Assembly: GCA_031270065.1 (NCBI GenBank)
Contig: JAISYF010000082.1
Span: forward strand, 1-64,000
Direction of reading: 5' to 3'
Length of the DNA: 64,000 nucleotides
Origin: Prevotellaceae bacterium
GTDB taxonomy: Bacteria; Bacteroidota; Bacteroidia; Bacteroidales; Paludibacteraceae
A model generated the notes under the pieces. It was not told the DNA's origin, ran no database searches, and saw nothing but the letters and a program-made list of their open reading frames with translations. This document shows positions 1-6,951 of this stretch, one piece after another (the stretch's first letter is position 1; each line of letters opens with the position of its first letter). A program made the translations under genes and the position numbers.

Positions 1-40
1 ACCCTGCACTGCACTTCGCTACGCTGCGTTTGTGCAGGGT
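1..40. repeat. Hairpin at left edge
   Basis: Arms ACCCTGCAC and GTGCAGGGT are perfectly complementary around a GC-richer loop, and a second small hairpin (GCCC-tatc-GGGC) follows near position 53. No coding sequence is visible from 1 to 240. The structure could be a terminator or a REP-like element belonging to a gene outside the window. Confidence 0.5.
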
Positions 41-204
41 TATGAAAGTAACGCCCTATCGGGCGAAAACTACAAATATTGATTGTTAGCAAGTTGTGAT
101 AATTGCGAAAGTTAAATAAGTTAAATTTTAGAGGTCCCATTATTATTTTTTCAGCACATTCTGTTTTATGTAAAAATTTAGCAAAAAAATATTTGTAATT
201 TTTA

Positions 205-236
205 TTTGTTTTTTAGATGTTTTTATATTAATTTTG
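205..236 (+). promoter_or_regulatory. Bacteroidota sigma-ABfr-type promoter for a small RNA candidate
   Basis: TTTG at 205-208 and TAATTTTG at 229-236 are separated by 20 bases, matching the -33 TTTG / -7 TAnnTTTG arrangement of Bacteroidota housekeeping promoters. No ORF follows; a terminator lies about 80 bases downstream. Confidence 0.55.
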
Positions 237-241
237 CAAAG

Positions 242-317
242 TGAGATTTTTATCTCATAATTGAATTATATAAAATTGTTTAAAAGAAAAGTCTTTTTGT
301 GAAAAAGGGCTTTTTTT
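242..317 (+). ncRNA. Candidate small RNA (promoter plus two hairpins)
   Basis: The predicted transcript begins just after the -7 box. It contains a 5' hairpin (TGAGAT-tttt-ATCTCA, 242-257) and ends in an 11-bp stem (288-313, including G-T pairs) followed by a T-run, which resembles an intrinsic terminator. No start codon leads to a useful ORF. It lies between the window edge and the convergent floA terminator. It matches no RNA family I recognise. It could also be a leader or a decayed gene, but the promoter spacing and terminator favour a short transcript. Confidence 0.4.
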
Positions 318-322
318 GTACG

Positions 323-356
323 CAAAAAAAGAGCAAACACAATAAATGTTTGCTCT
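323..356 (-). terminator. Intrinsic terminator of floA
   Basis: Perfect 10-bp stem AGAGCAAACA / TGTTTGCTCT with a 7-base loop, followed on the minus strand by a run of seven T, 27 bases beyond the floA stop codon. Confidence 0.85.
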
Positions 357-382
357 AAAAATCTGTTTTTCCGCAAAAATAA

Positions 383-1360
383 TTACTTTTTGTTTGTTTC
401 TGTTGCTGATGGTTTGCCGATAGAATCGCGCATTGTGGTGTCCGCCTCAATGTTTTTCATTCGGTAATAATCCATTATGCCGAGATTGCCGCTTTTAAAC
501 GCCTCAGCCATTGCCAAAGGCACTTCTGCCTCCGCCTCAATAACTTTTGCGCGGGCTTCTTGCGCGTTGGCTTTCATTTCCTGTTCGAGCGCGATAGCCA
601 TTGCGCGGCGTTCCTCTGCACGAGCCTGAGCGATGTTTTTGTCCGCCTCCGCCTGGTCCATTTGCAAGTTTGCGCCGATATTTTTGCCAACATCAACGTC
701 AGCAATGTCGATTGACAAAATTTCAAACGCTGTGCCAGCATCAAGTCCTTTTGACAGCACAAGTTTTGAAATAGAATCGGGGTTTTCAAGCACCAATTTG
801 TGCGATGCAGACGAGCCGATTGACGACACAATGCCCTCGCCGACACGCGCCAAAACTGTTTCTTCTCCCGCTCCGCCGACTAACTGTCGAATGTTGGCGC
901 GGACAGTTACGCGAGCCTTTGCCAAAAGTTGAATGCCGTCTTTTGCTACCGAAGTAACAATCGGCGTGTCAATAACTTTCGGATTTACGGACATTTGCAC
1001 TGCATCAAGCACATTTCTGCCCGCAAGGTCAATGGCAGTCGCCATTTTGAACGGCAATTCAATGTTTGCCTTAACAGCAGAAACCAGCGCGTCAATAACG
1101 TTTTTAACGTGTCCGCCTGCGAGATAATGCGCTTCCAAATCATCGCGCTTAATGTCCTGCAAACCCGCTTTGTGCGCCTCTACCATTGCATTTACAATAA
1201 CGTAAGGAGGCACTTTTCTTAATCTCATAAAGAAAAGTTGCACCAGCGAAATACGAACTCCCGATGCCTGCGCATTTATCCACAAACCAACGGGAACGTA
1301 ATAAAAGAAAAAAATCAGTAGAAATAAGACAATAATTCCTATTCCGATAAGTCCTGTCAT
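383..1360 (-). CDS. floA: Flotillin-like protein FloA
   Basis: Membrane scaffold of the SPFH/flotillin family (UPF0365, YqfA-like) that organises membrane microdomains. The 325 residues start with a hydrophobic membrane-inserting hairpin (about residues 2-30). The SPFH domain follows, with [20 protein letters not shown] and the conserved stretch ending in [17 protein letters not shown]. The C-terminal third is an Ala/Glu-rich coiled coil (about 235-295). Length is normal for FloA. The gene is monocistronic, with a TACCTTTG promoter 36 bases upstream and an intrinsic terminator downstream. The companion NfeD-type protein often found beside it is not in the window. Confidence 0.95.
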   Translation of the reverse strand: MTGLIGIGIIVLFLLIFFFYYVPVGLWINAQASGVRISLVQLFFMRLRKVPPYVIVNAMVEAHKAGLQDIKRDDLEAHYLAGGHVKNVIDALVSAVKANIELPFKMATAIDLAGRNVLDAVQMSVNPKVIDTPIVTSVAKDGIQLLAKARVTVRANIRQLVGGAGEETVLARVGEGIVSSIGSSASHKLVLENPDSISKLVLSKGLDAGTAFEILSIDIADVDVGKNIGANLQMDQAEADKNIAQARAEERRAMAIALEQEMKANAQEARAKVIEAEAEVPLAMAEAFKSGNLGIMDYYRMKNIEADTTMRDSIGKPSATETNKK

Positions 1361-1396
1361 AGTTTTTTTGTTTTAAATGATTAAAAAAAATTTCTG

Positions 1397-1404
1397 CAAA
1401 GGTA
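1397..1404 (-). promoter_or_regulatory. floA promoter -7 box
   Basis: TACCTTTG on the minus strand, 36 bases upstream of the floA start; a TTG about 18 bases further upstream can serve as the -33 element. Confidence 0.6.
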
Positions 1405-1482
1405 ATAATAATTTACGATTTACAATTTATAATTTATGTTTTTTTTGCATATTTCAAAAAAACAGGTAAGCCTACATTTAAT

Positions 1483-1580
1483 TTAATTTGAAAATTTGAG
1501 GATTTGAAAATTTGAAAATACAATTTGAGGATTTGAATATTTTGGGATTTTAATTTCAAATCCTCAAATTTTCAAATTAA
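1483..1580. repeat. Palindromic intergenic repeat, copy R1
   Basis: Two perfectly complementary 27-bp arms (1483-1509 and 1554-1580) enclose a 44-bp centre made of the same words (ATTTGAGGATTTGA, TTTTGGGATTTTAATTTC). The same arms recur exactly at 9266-9363, and related copies occur in at least ten other intergenic regions. Confidence 0.85.
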
Positions 1581-1650
1581 TAATTAATTGTCAAGTTTAT
1601 AAAATAAGTAGAAAAGAGGTTTTAAACAATGATTTTTCAAAGTTTTTATA

Positions 1651-1707
1651 AAAAAAGCCGCTTGCGCGGCTCCGTGATAATGAGATTGACATGTTATATC
1701 GTTCTCC
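1651..1707 (-). ncRNA. Candidate small RNA with intrinsic terminator
   Basis: On the minus strand a TACTTTTG box (1721-1714) with TTTG 20 bases upstream (1745-1742) would start transcription near 1707. The transcript ends in the GC-rich hairpin AGCCGC-gcaa-GCGGCT followed by T residues (1651-1671). The product is about 55 nucleotides. The overlapping ORF of 67 codons starts upstream of the promoter and is probably chance. This could be a small RNA or a leader peptide/attenuator whose target gene has been lost. Confidence 0.45.
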
Positions 1708-1713
1708 ACGCCG

Positions 1714-1745
1714 CAAAAGTACAACAATATTTTCATACTACCAAA
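1714..1745 (-). promoter_or_regulatory. Promoter of the 1651-1707 small RNA candidate
   Basis: TTTG-N20-TACTTTTG on the minus strand, the best-spaced -33/-7 pair in this part of the window. Confidence 0.55.
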
Positions 1746-1779
1746 CATTTTTATAAAAAAGTGATAAAAAAATTTCATT

Positions 1780-2109
1780 TTTGCCAAACAAAATAAAATC
1801 TGGTTTTATTTTTGGTGGCAAACCAATAAATAAAAAAGTGCAAAAAATTCTTATTATAAAAGGTAAAAACGTTGTTTCGCTAACAAGAAAACAGGTTGAA
1901 AAAGGGCGAACACACTCTCCCCTACCCTTGTCTTTCCATAGCGGTAATAAAAAAAACGCGACACACACATTAGCCCTTACGCATTGGGCTACACATCTAT
2001 TCTCCTTTTTAGGAAAACCGTTGTCAAATTCTACTGCGCCGCAGAGTTGAAAACCCGATATATGCGCAGTCCAATTGTGTGAGCGTTGGGAGATAATTAA
2101 AAATCAGCG
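1780..2109. other. Non-coding stretch with two hairpins
   Basis: An imperfect 19-bp hairpin lies at 1780-1822 (TTTGCC...GGCAAA) and a smaller TAGCCC/GGGCTA hairpin near 1970-1992. The ORFs reported here run through these palindromes and resemble no family; no gene is supported. Confidence 0.4.
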
Positions 2110-2173
2110 TATCTTTGTAGTATAATTTTTGCGCAATTTATTTTCTATAAAAACAAAAAAAATTGTACCTTTG
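2110..2173 (+). promoter_or_regulatory. Tandem -7 boxes upstream of aldo/keto reductase
   Basis: TATCTTTG at 2110-2117 (TTG 21 bases upstream at 2086-2088) and TACCTTTG at 2166-2173, both upstream of the ATG at 2244. Confidence 0.55.
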
Positions 2174-2243
2174 TGCTTTAAAAAAGTCATAACTATTTTT
2201 ATGTGCAAACAACTTATCACTATTAACTAATCACTAATTATCT

Positions 2244-3176
2244 ATGAAGTACATCAAACTTTCAAACACAGATTTAAGCGTATCAAACATCATTATGGGC
2301 AATATGCGCTTGAACGAACTGTCGAAAAACGAGGCGGAAATTCTTATCAAAACCGCACTCGACAATGGCATCAACTTTTTTGACCACGCTGACGTATATG
2401 GCAGCGGCGAATGTGAAACACTTTTTGCGCAGGCAATCGGTATGAACCCAACAATCCGCGAAAAAATGCTGCTGCAAGGCAAATGCGGTATCGTAAAAAA
2501 GAACGGTTTTGCATATTTCGATTTTTCAAAAGAGTATATTCTGTATGCAACCGACCAAATTCTCAAACGGTTGAATACCGAATATCTTGACACACTGCTT
2601 TTGCACAGACCAGACTCTTTGGTTGAGCCAGAGGAGGTTGCAGAGGCGTTTGATATTTTGCAAAAAAGTGGAAAAGTGCGCCATTTTGGAGTATCAAATC
2701 AAAATCCTTCGCAAATTCGTTTCTTACAAAGGTCTGTAAATCAGAAACTTGTAGCGAACCAACTGCAATTTAGCGTTGCGCACTCGCTTATGGTTGATGT
2801 CGGCTTAACAGTGAATATGACCATTCCACAGAGCGTTAGTCGCGAGGGCGGAATTTTGGATTATTGCCGCGAAAACAACATCACAATTCAAGCGTGGTCG
2901 CCGCTGCAAAAAGGTTTCTTCGAGGGAACTTTTATCGGAGACAAAGGCAAATATGCCAAACTCAATGAAACGCTTGAACGCATCGGAAAAAAATACAGTG
3001 TGCCAGCGGCAACCATCGCAATCGCGTGGATTACGCGCCACCCTGCTAATATTCAGGTAGTTACAGGCACTATCAGTCCAAAACATCTGACAGAGGCGTG
3101 CCTCGCAAGCGAACTGCGCCTCGAAAAAGAGGAATGGTACGAAATTTATGCAGCAGCAGGGAATATGATACCATAA
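2244..3176 (+). CDS. Aldo/keto reductase (YdhF-like)
   Basis: NAD(P)H-dependent oxidoreductase of the aldo/keto reductase superfamily, cytoplasmic, 310 residues. The TIM-barrel signatures are visible: GINFFDHADVYG (catalytic Asp and Tyr, about residues 44-55), the catalytic Lys region KCGIVKK, the active-site His in LLLHRPD, and HFGVSNQNPSQI. The C-terminal cofactor region contains TIAIAWITRHPANIQVVTGT. Overall pattern is closest to the YdhF / 'oxidoreductase of AKR type' subgroup. Substrate cannot be deduced. Transcribed alone from the tandem promoters, ending at the bidirectional hairpin shared with the convergent metG fragment. Confidence 0.9.
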   Translation: MKYIKLSNTDLSVSNIIMGNMRLNELSKNEAEILIKTALDNGINFFDHADVYGSGECETLFAQAIGMNPTIREKMLLQGKCGIVKKNGFAYFDFSKEYILYATDQILKRLNTEYLDTLLLHRPDSLVEPEEVAEAFDILQKSGKVRHFGVSNQNPSQIRFLQRSVNQKLVANQLQFSVAHSLMVDVGLTVNMTIPQSVSREGGILDYCRENNITIQAWSPLQKGFFEGTFIGDKGKYAKLNETLERIGKKYSVPAATIAIAWITRHPANIQVVTGTISPKHLTEACLASELRLEKEEWYEIYAAAGNMIP

Positions 3177-3201
3177 AATTAAGAATTAAGAATTAAGAAT
3201 T

Positions 3202-3245
3202 AAAAGTTAAAAGTTAGGGCGGTTTTGTCCTAACTTTTAACTTTT
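3202..3245. terminator. Bidirectional terminator between convergent genes
   Basis: A perfect 17-bp inverted repeat (AAAAGTTAAAAGTTAGG with its complement) separated by about 10 bases. It lies just past the aldo/keto reductase stop and includes most of the stop codon of the metG C-terminal ORF, so both transcripts could end here. Preceded by a short AAGAATT tandem repeat. Confidence 0.6.
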
Positions 3246-3762
3246 ATCCTATATTCACACCATCTTGCACTTTTCTTTGCGGCTCTATCAAAACGAGTTT
3301 TCCGTCTGCGTTTTCCGCGCTTAAAATCATTCCTTCACTATCTATTCCTCGCAATTTTCGCGGGGCGAAGTTGGCGATAAAACAGACCTGCTTGCCAACC
3401 AACTCGGCGGGGTTGGGATAACTCTGCGCGATGCCCGAAAGAATGGTGCGTCCGCCGTTGCCATCAGCAATTTTGAACTGCAAAAGGTTGTCCGCTTTCG
3501 GTACTTTTTGGCACTCTAAAATCGTTCCCACGCGAATATCAATTTTAGAAAAATTATCAAAATCAACGATATTTTTCATCTCTTTCGGTTGAAAATTTTT
3601 CAATTCATTTTCTTTTTTAATTTGTTTCAAACGCTCAATTTGCGCATTAATCTGCTCGTCTTCAATCTTTTGGAAAAGAATTTCTGGCGTGCCGAGCACA
3701 TGTCCTGCGGGAAGTATATCAGCGCGACCAAAGTCGTCCCAAGTTAAATTTTTATCTGTCAT
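3244..3762 (-). CDS. Methionyl-tRNA synthetase, detached C-terminal tRNA-binding part
   Basis: 172 residues corresponding to the tail of a full-length Bacteroidota MetRS. The first part (WDDFGRADILPAGHVLGTPE, then the IEDEQINAQIERL helix) is the end of the anticodon-binding region. Residues about 70-172 form the Trbp111/EMAP-type OB fold (KIDIRVGTILECQKVPKADN, LSGIAQSYPNPAELVGKQV, NFAPRKLRGIDSEGMILSAE). All core OB-fold motifs look intact, so the protein is probably functional as a separate tRNA-binding subunit. It starts where the upstream metG ORF stops, with 341 bases between. It appears to have its own promoter(s). A fission is favoured over a pseudogene because both halves are undamaged; an assembly error is the main alternative. 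Confidence 0.85.
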   Translation of the reverse strand: MTDKNLTWDDFGRADILPAGHVLGTPEILFQKIEDEQINAQIERLKQIKKENELKNFQPKEMKNIVDFDNFSKIDIRVGTILECQKVPKADNLLQFKIADGNGGRTILSGIAQSYPNPAELVGKQVCFIANFAPRKLRGIDSEGMILSAENADGKLVLIEPQRKVQDGVNIG

Positions 3763-3814
3763 ATATTTGTATTAAAAAAAATTATCACAAAAAAATATCT
3801 TTACAAAAAACCAA

Positions 3815-3822
3815 CAAAATTA
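3815..3822 (-). promoter_or_regulatory. Possible promoter for metG C-terminal ORF
   Basis: TAATTTTG on the minus strand, 52 bases upstream of the ATG at 3762. No clear -33 element. Confidence 0.35.
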
Positions 3823-4069
3823 TAAAATAATTATAAATTATGATTTTTTTTTACAGTATACATTCAACCATTTAAAAACGAATATTTGCTTTAAAAAAAT
3901 TACACTATTTCCAATACTCCATCGTCTTTGGTGGCAAGTATTGGCATAAGCGGGAATAACTTTAATAAACAGTTCTCTTTGCGCAGGGCTTGCCAAACCG
4001 AATATTCGGATTAACAGAAATGTATGAAAATAGATTTTTTATATAAATTTTTCTCGTTTAAATTTGTTG

Positions 4070-4077
4070 CAAAGGTA
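4070..4077 (-). promoter_or_regulatory. Promoter box inside the metG spacer
   Basis: TACCTTTG on the minus strand, 27 bases downstream of the stop codon of the catalytic metG ORF, giving the detached C-terminal ORF an independent start of transcription. Confidence 0.45.
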
Positions 4078-4103
4078 ATAAAAATTTATCAAATATAAAA
4101 TTT

Positions 4104-5642
4104 CTATAAATTCAGCATTTTCCTCAACTTCGCACTCGAAAACGGCAAAAACGGCTCAAAAGCGATGCTCAGATTTGCGCAAAGTTGCAACGAAACATTT
4201 AAAATTGTGCCGACACGCGCCATATCTGTTTGCGCCAATTTCCAAGGTTCTGTGTCGGCAAGGTATTTGTTGCCAACACGAGCAAGGTTCATCGCCTCTT
4301 TCAACGCCTCGCGGAAATGATAATTTTCTAAATGATTTTCAATTTTCAATTTTCCATTTTCAATTTCCGCAAAAACTTCTTTGTCGTATTCTGTAAATTC
4401 TTGACGTTCAGGCACAATGCCATTGAAATATTTTTGCGTAAGCACCAATGTGCGATTAACAAAATTTCCGTAAATCGCCACAAGTTCCGAGTTGTTCCGC
4501 GCCTGAAAATCTTTCCAAGTAAAGTCGTTGTCCTTTGTTTCGGGCGCATTTGCCGTAAGAACATAGCGCAAAATGTCTTGTTTTTCGGGAAAATCTGCAA
4601 GATATTCGTGCAGCCAAACCGCCCAATTTTTTGAAGTGGAAATTTTGTTGCTTTCGAGGTTTAAGAACTCATTTGCAGGCACATTGTCGGGTAAAATATA
4701 ACTGCCATCCGCTTTCAACATTGACGGAAAAACGATGCAGTGAAACACAATATTATCTTTACCGATAAAATGCACGAGTTTTGTTTCGGAATTTTTCCAC
4801 CAAAGTTCCCAATCGTTGGGGCGAATTTCCTTTGTGTTTGAAATATAACCAATCGGCGCGTCAAACCAAACATACAGCACTTTGCCCTCTGCATCGGGTA
4901 TTGGCAGCGGTATTCCCCAATTCAAATCGCGCGAAACGGCTCTCGGCTGCAAGCCCATATCAAGCCAACTTTTGCACTGCCCATAAACGTTTGATTTCCA
5001 CTCGGCATGCTCTTTTAAAATCCATTTTTCAAGCCAGTTTTGGTAATTTTCAAGCGGCAAATACCAATGTTTTGTTTCCTTTAAAACAGGCTTTGAGCCG
5101 CTAATCGCCGACTTCGGCTCAATCAAGTCAAGCGGACTTAACGAAGTGCCGCACGCCTCGCACTGGTCGCCGTAAGCATTCGGATTTTTACAGTGCGGGC
5201 AAGTCCCTGTAATGTATCTGTCAGCGAGAAATTGCTTTACCTGCTCGTCATAATATTGCTCTGACGTTTTTTCGATAAAACAGTCCTTTTCATAGAGTTT
5301 TTTGAAAAAATCCGATGCCGTTTCGTAGTGAATTTTAGATGTTGTACGCGAATACACATCAAAAGAAATGCCAAAATCCTCAAACGATTTTTTGATTAAA
5401 TTATGAAATTTATCAACCACATCTTGCGGCGTTATTCCCTCTTTTTTTGCGGCGATAGTAATCGGGACTCCGTGTTCGTCGCTGCCGCCGACAAACAGCA
5501 CTTCGCGTTTTTTTAGCCGCAAGTACCGCACATAAATATCGGCAGGCACATACACCCCCGCCAAATGCCCAATATGAACGGGACCATTCGCATACGGCAA
5601 GGCAGTGGTTACCAAAGTTCGTTTGTATCCTTTTTCTGTCAT
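4104..5642 (-). CDS. metG: Methionyl-tRNA synthetase, catalytic part
   Basis: Charges tRNA-Met in the cytoplasm. The 512 residues contain the class I Rossmann core with the HIGH motif in [14 protein letters not shown] (about 18-31), the zinc knuckle CPHCKN...CEACG (about 149-165) and [14 protein letters not shown]. The KMSKS equivalent is [17 protein letters not shown], the form usual in Bacteroidota. The helical anticodon-binding domain ends at [14 protein letters not shown]. Intact homologues are about 680 residues and continue directly into the tRNA-binding domain; here that domain is a separate downstream ORF. Transcribed from a TAATTTTG promoter. Confidence 0.95.
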   Translation of the reverse strand: MTEKGYKRTLVTTALPYANGPVHIGHLAGVYVPADIYVRYLRLKKREVLFVGGSDEHGVPITIAAKKEGITPQDVVDKFHNLIKKSFEDFGISFDVYSRTTSKIHYETASDFFKKLYEKDCFIEKTSEQYYDEQVKQFLADRYITGTCPHCKNPNAYGDQCEACGTSLSPLDLIEPKSAISGSKPVLKETKHWYLPLENYQNWLEKWILKEHAEWKSNVYGQCKSWLDMGLQPRAVSRDLNWGIPLPIPDAEGKVLYVWFDAPIGYISNTKEIRPNDWELWWKNSETKLVHFIGKDNIVFHCIVFPSMLKADGSYILPDNVPANEFLNLESNKISTSKNWAVWLHEYLADFPEKQDILRYVLTANAPETKDNDFTWKDFQARNNSELVAIYGNFVNRTLVLTQKYFNGIVPERQEFTEYDKEVFAEIENGKLKIENHLENYHFREALKEAMNLARVGNKYLADTEPWKLAQTDMARVGTILNVSLQLCANLSIAFEPFLPFSSAKLRKMLNL

Positions 5643-5711
5643 TTTTCTATATTTTTTTCTTTTTTATAATCAATTATTTAATAAAAATTCTAATATTTCT
5701 TTGAGAAAATG

Positions 5712-5719
5712 CAAAATTA
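5712..5719 (-). promoter_or_regulatory. metG promoter -7 box
   Basis: TAATTTTG on the minus strand, about 70 bases upstream of the metG start. Confidence 0.45.
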
Positions 5720-6069
5720 CAATTTTTTTACAAAATAAAAAAACGCCATATTTTACGGCATATTTTTATTTTGTAGAGATTATGAATTTGATGGGGATAT
5801 GGGCTGTATCGTTCTATCTTTTATAATTTTTATACACTATGTAATTGACTGTTTTTGGGGATTAGTCGGTTAATAAAGTCACCGAAGACTATTGCAAAAA
5901 ATGGCGCGCTTACAAAGTCATAACTTAAAAATGTTTTAGAATTAATATCACAATGCCCTAATATTTTTATTGCTATGGCAATGATTGACAGCAATGATAA
6001 AATTTGCGAATTGCACAAAATCAAACCGATTAAAAAATTTATAAATGATTTAATTTCAAGAGTTTAACA
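5720..6069. other. Decayed region with micro-ORFs
   Basis: Holds a 64-codon hydrophobic minus-strand ORF (5830-6024) and, on the plus strand, a 30-codon ORF (5975-6067) ending two bases before the ATG of the frameshifted ORF at 6070. Neither resembles a known family. The compact plus-strand arrangement suggests remnants of a small operon. Confidence 0.25.
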
Positions 6070-6259
6070 ATGAAAACAATAAAAAATTTTGCAACGGCAG
6101 ATATTTCAGAATTTGTGTCAAAACTCAACGAGCCAAACCCTGAAAAGCAAGAAAAAAACCGCAACCACAGTAACAAAAATCGCGTCAACTGCTGCTAAAA
6201 AACTTGTTTTGACAGCTTCCTCCATCAGTAGTGAAATATTTTGTGCAAAAAATATGTGA
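6070..6259 (+). pseudogene. Small ORF interrupted at a seven-A run
   Basis: The ATG frame gives MKTIKNFATADISEFVSKL and continues to NEPNPEKQEK, then reaches a stop at codon 43. Shifting frame at the run of seven A (6152-6158) gives a further TATTVTKIASTAAKKLVLTA stretch and a stop at 6257. The two halves fit as one protein of about 62 residues. Either a recent inactivating indel or programmed slippage on the poly-A; no homologue recognised. Confidence 0.35.
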
Positions 6260-6274
6260 TTTATTTAGAATTTG

Positions 6275-6282
6275 TATCTTTG
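6275..6282 (+). promoter_or_regulatory. Promoter -7 box upstream of small ORF
   Basis: TATCTTTG, 38 bases before the ATG at 6320. Confidence 0.5.
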
Positions 6283-6319
6283 CACCGTTAATTAAAATTA
6301 CTAAATAACGTAATGAATT

Positions 6320-6529
6320 ATGGCAACTGTAACATTAAATTATGATGCTCGTAATAAAAACGCTTTAACAACGTTAAACTATATATTAGCAATGGGACTT
6401 TTTAATATAGCACAAAGCCCTATTGTTGATAATTTAACACCATTTGAAAAATCTTTGCAAGATGTAAAAAATGGACGTGTTAAGCGAATAAAAAACGTAA
6501 ATAATGCAATTAATGAAATTTTGCAATGA
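6320..6529 (+). CDS. Small conserved hypothetical, possibly antitoxin-like
   Basis: 69 residues beginning MATVTLNYDARNKNALTTLN, a start I associate with short Bacteroidota proteins that sit before toxin-like or membrane ORFs. No signal peptide or membrane segment; the C-terminus is basic (VKNGRVKRIKNVNN). It has its own TATCTTTG promoter. The following ORF at 6526 overlaps its stop by four bases (ATGA arrangement) but its 77 residues are Cys/Phe-rich and unlike a known toxin. A toxin-antitoxin role is only a guess from size and layout. Confidence 0.5.
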   Translation: MATVTLNYDARNKNALTTLNYILAMGLFNIAQSPIVDNLTPFEKSLQDVKNGRVKRIKNVNNAINEILQ

Positions 6530-6841
6530 AAAAAGACATTGGAAAAGTTATACCACAAGACATATTTTTGTATGAAATTGATTTTTTTACAATCGGTTTT
6601 ATTCGTACCTGTTTGCGTTTTAGAATCGGTGTTTGCGGGTGCAAGGCACAATATTCTATAATCCATCTGCTCTTATTTTGTTTGAGAACGGCGAGCAAGG
6701 AACTATTATTCGGTTGGGATTTTTCGTATATAAACTTTTTTAGCATATTATTTTTTTGAATAATACACTAAAAAAAATCTGTTGCGTTTTTTTGTGTTTT
6801 TACTAAAAAATTGCTTTAACTTGTTGATTATCAATATTTTG
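6530..6841. other. Probable gene remnant, unassigned
   Basis: No convincing gene. In one plus frame near 6645-6736 a clean stretch reads as ...FYNPSALILFENGEQ... and ends in a stop, but an in-frame stop lies just upstream. Together with the overlapping ORF at 6526 it looks like the remains of a frameshifted coding sequence. Confidence 0.25.
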
Positions 6842-6914
6842 TGTCCCCGCAGGGACTCGAACCCTGGACCCAATGATTAAGAGTCATTTGCTCTACCAAC
6901 TGAGCTACGGAGAC
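6842..6914 (-). tRNA. tRNA-Lys (anticodon CTT)
   Basis: 73-nucleotide cloverleaf on the minus strand. Acceptor GTCTCCG pairs with CGGGGAC, D-arm is GCTC...GAGC, anticodon stem AATGA/TCATT encloses loop CTCTTAA (anticodon CTT), and the T-arm is CAGGG-TTCGAGT-CCCTG. Discriminator base A. CCA is not encoded. A TAACTTTG box sits 22 bases upstream. Confidence 0.97.
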
Positions 6915-6935
6915 TTTTTCTTAAAAAAACGGCTG

Positions 6936-6943
6936 CAAAGTTA
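6936..6943 (-). promoter_or_regulatory. tRNA-Lys promoter -7 box
   Basis: TAACTTTG on the minus strand between the aminotransferase stop codon and the tRNA. Confidence 0.5.
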
Positions 6944-6951
6944 CAAAAAAA

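Larger units (their letters stand above)
3763..4103. other. 341-bp spacer splitting the two metG parts
   Basis: Very AT-rich, with stop codons in all metG frames. It contains two perfect palindromic motifs (CCAATACT...AGTATTGG near 3913-3946 and CCGAATATTCGG near 3998) and two minus-strand TAnnTTTG boxes. No transposase and no recognisable intron or intein motif. No coding potential I can support. Confidence 0.5.

Noticed and set aside
1584-1787. 67-residue minus-strand ORF over the small RNA candidate
   Set aside because: Starts upstream of the TACTTTTG box and reads through the terminator hairpin, so it would not be translated from that transcript.
1781-2050. 89-residue plus-strand ORF
   Set aside because: Runs through a hairpin and has no family resemblance or promoter.
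3763-4103. metG spacer as a self-splicing intron or intein
   Set aside because: Too short and AT-rich, lacking recognisable intron core or intein motifs; the downstream ORF has its own ATG and promoter boxes.
6526-6759. 77-residue ORF as a toxin partner of the 6320 gene
   Set aside because: Cys/Phe-rich with no toxin motif; the better reading is a decayed coding remnant in another frame.
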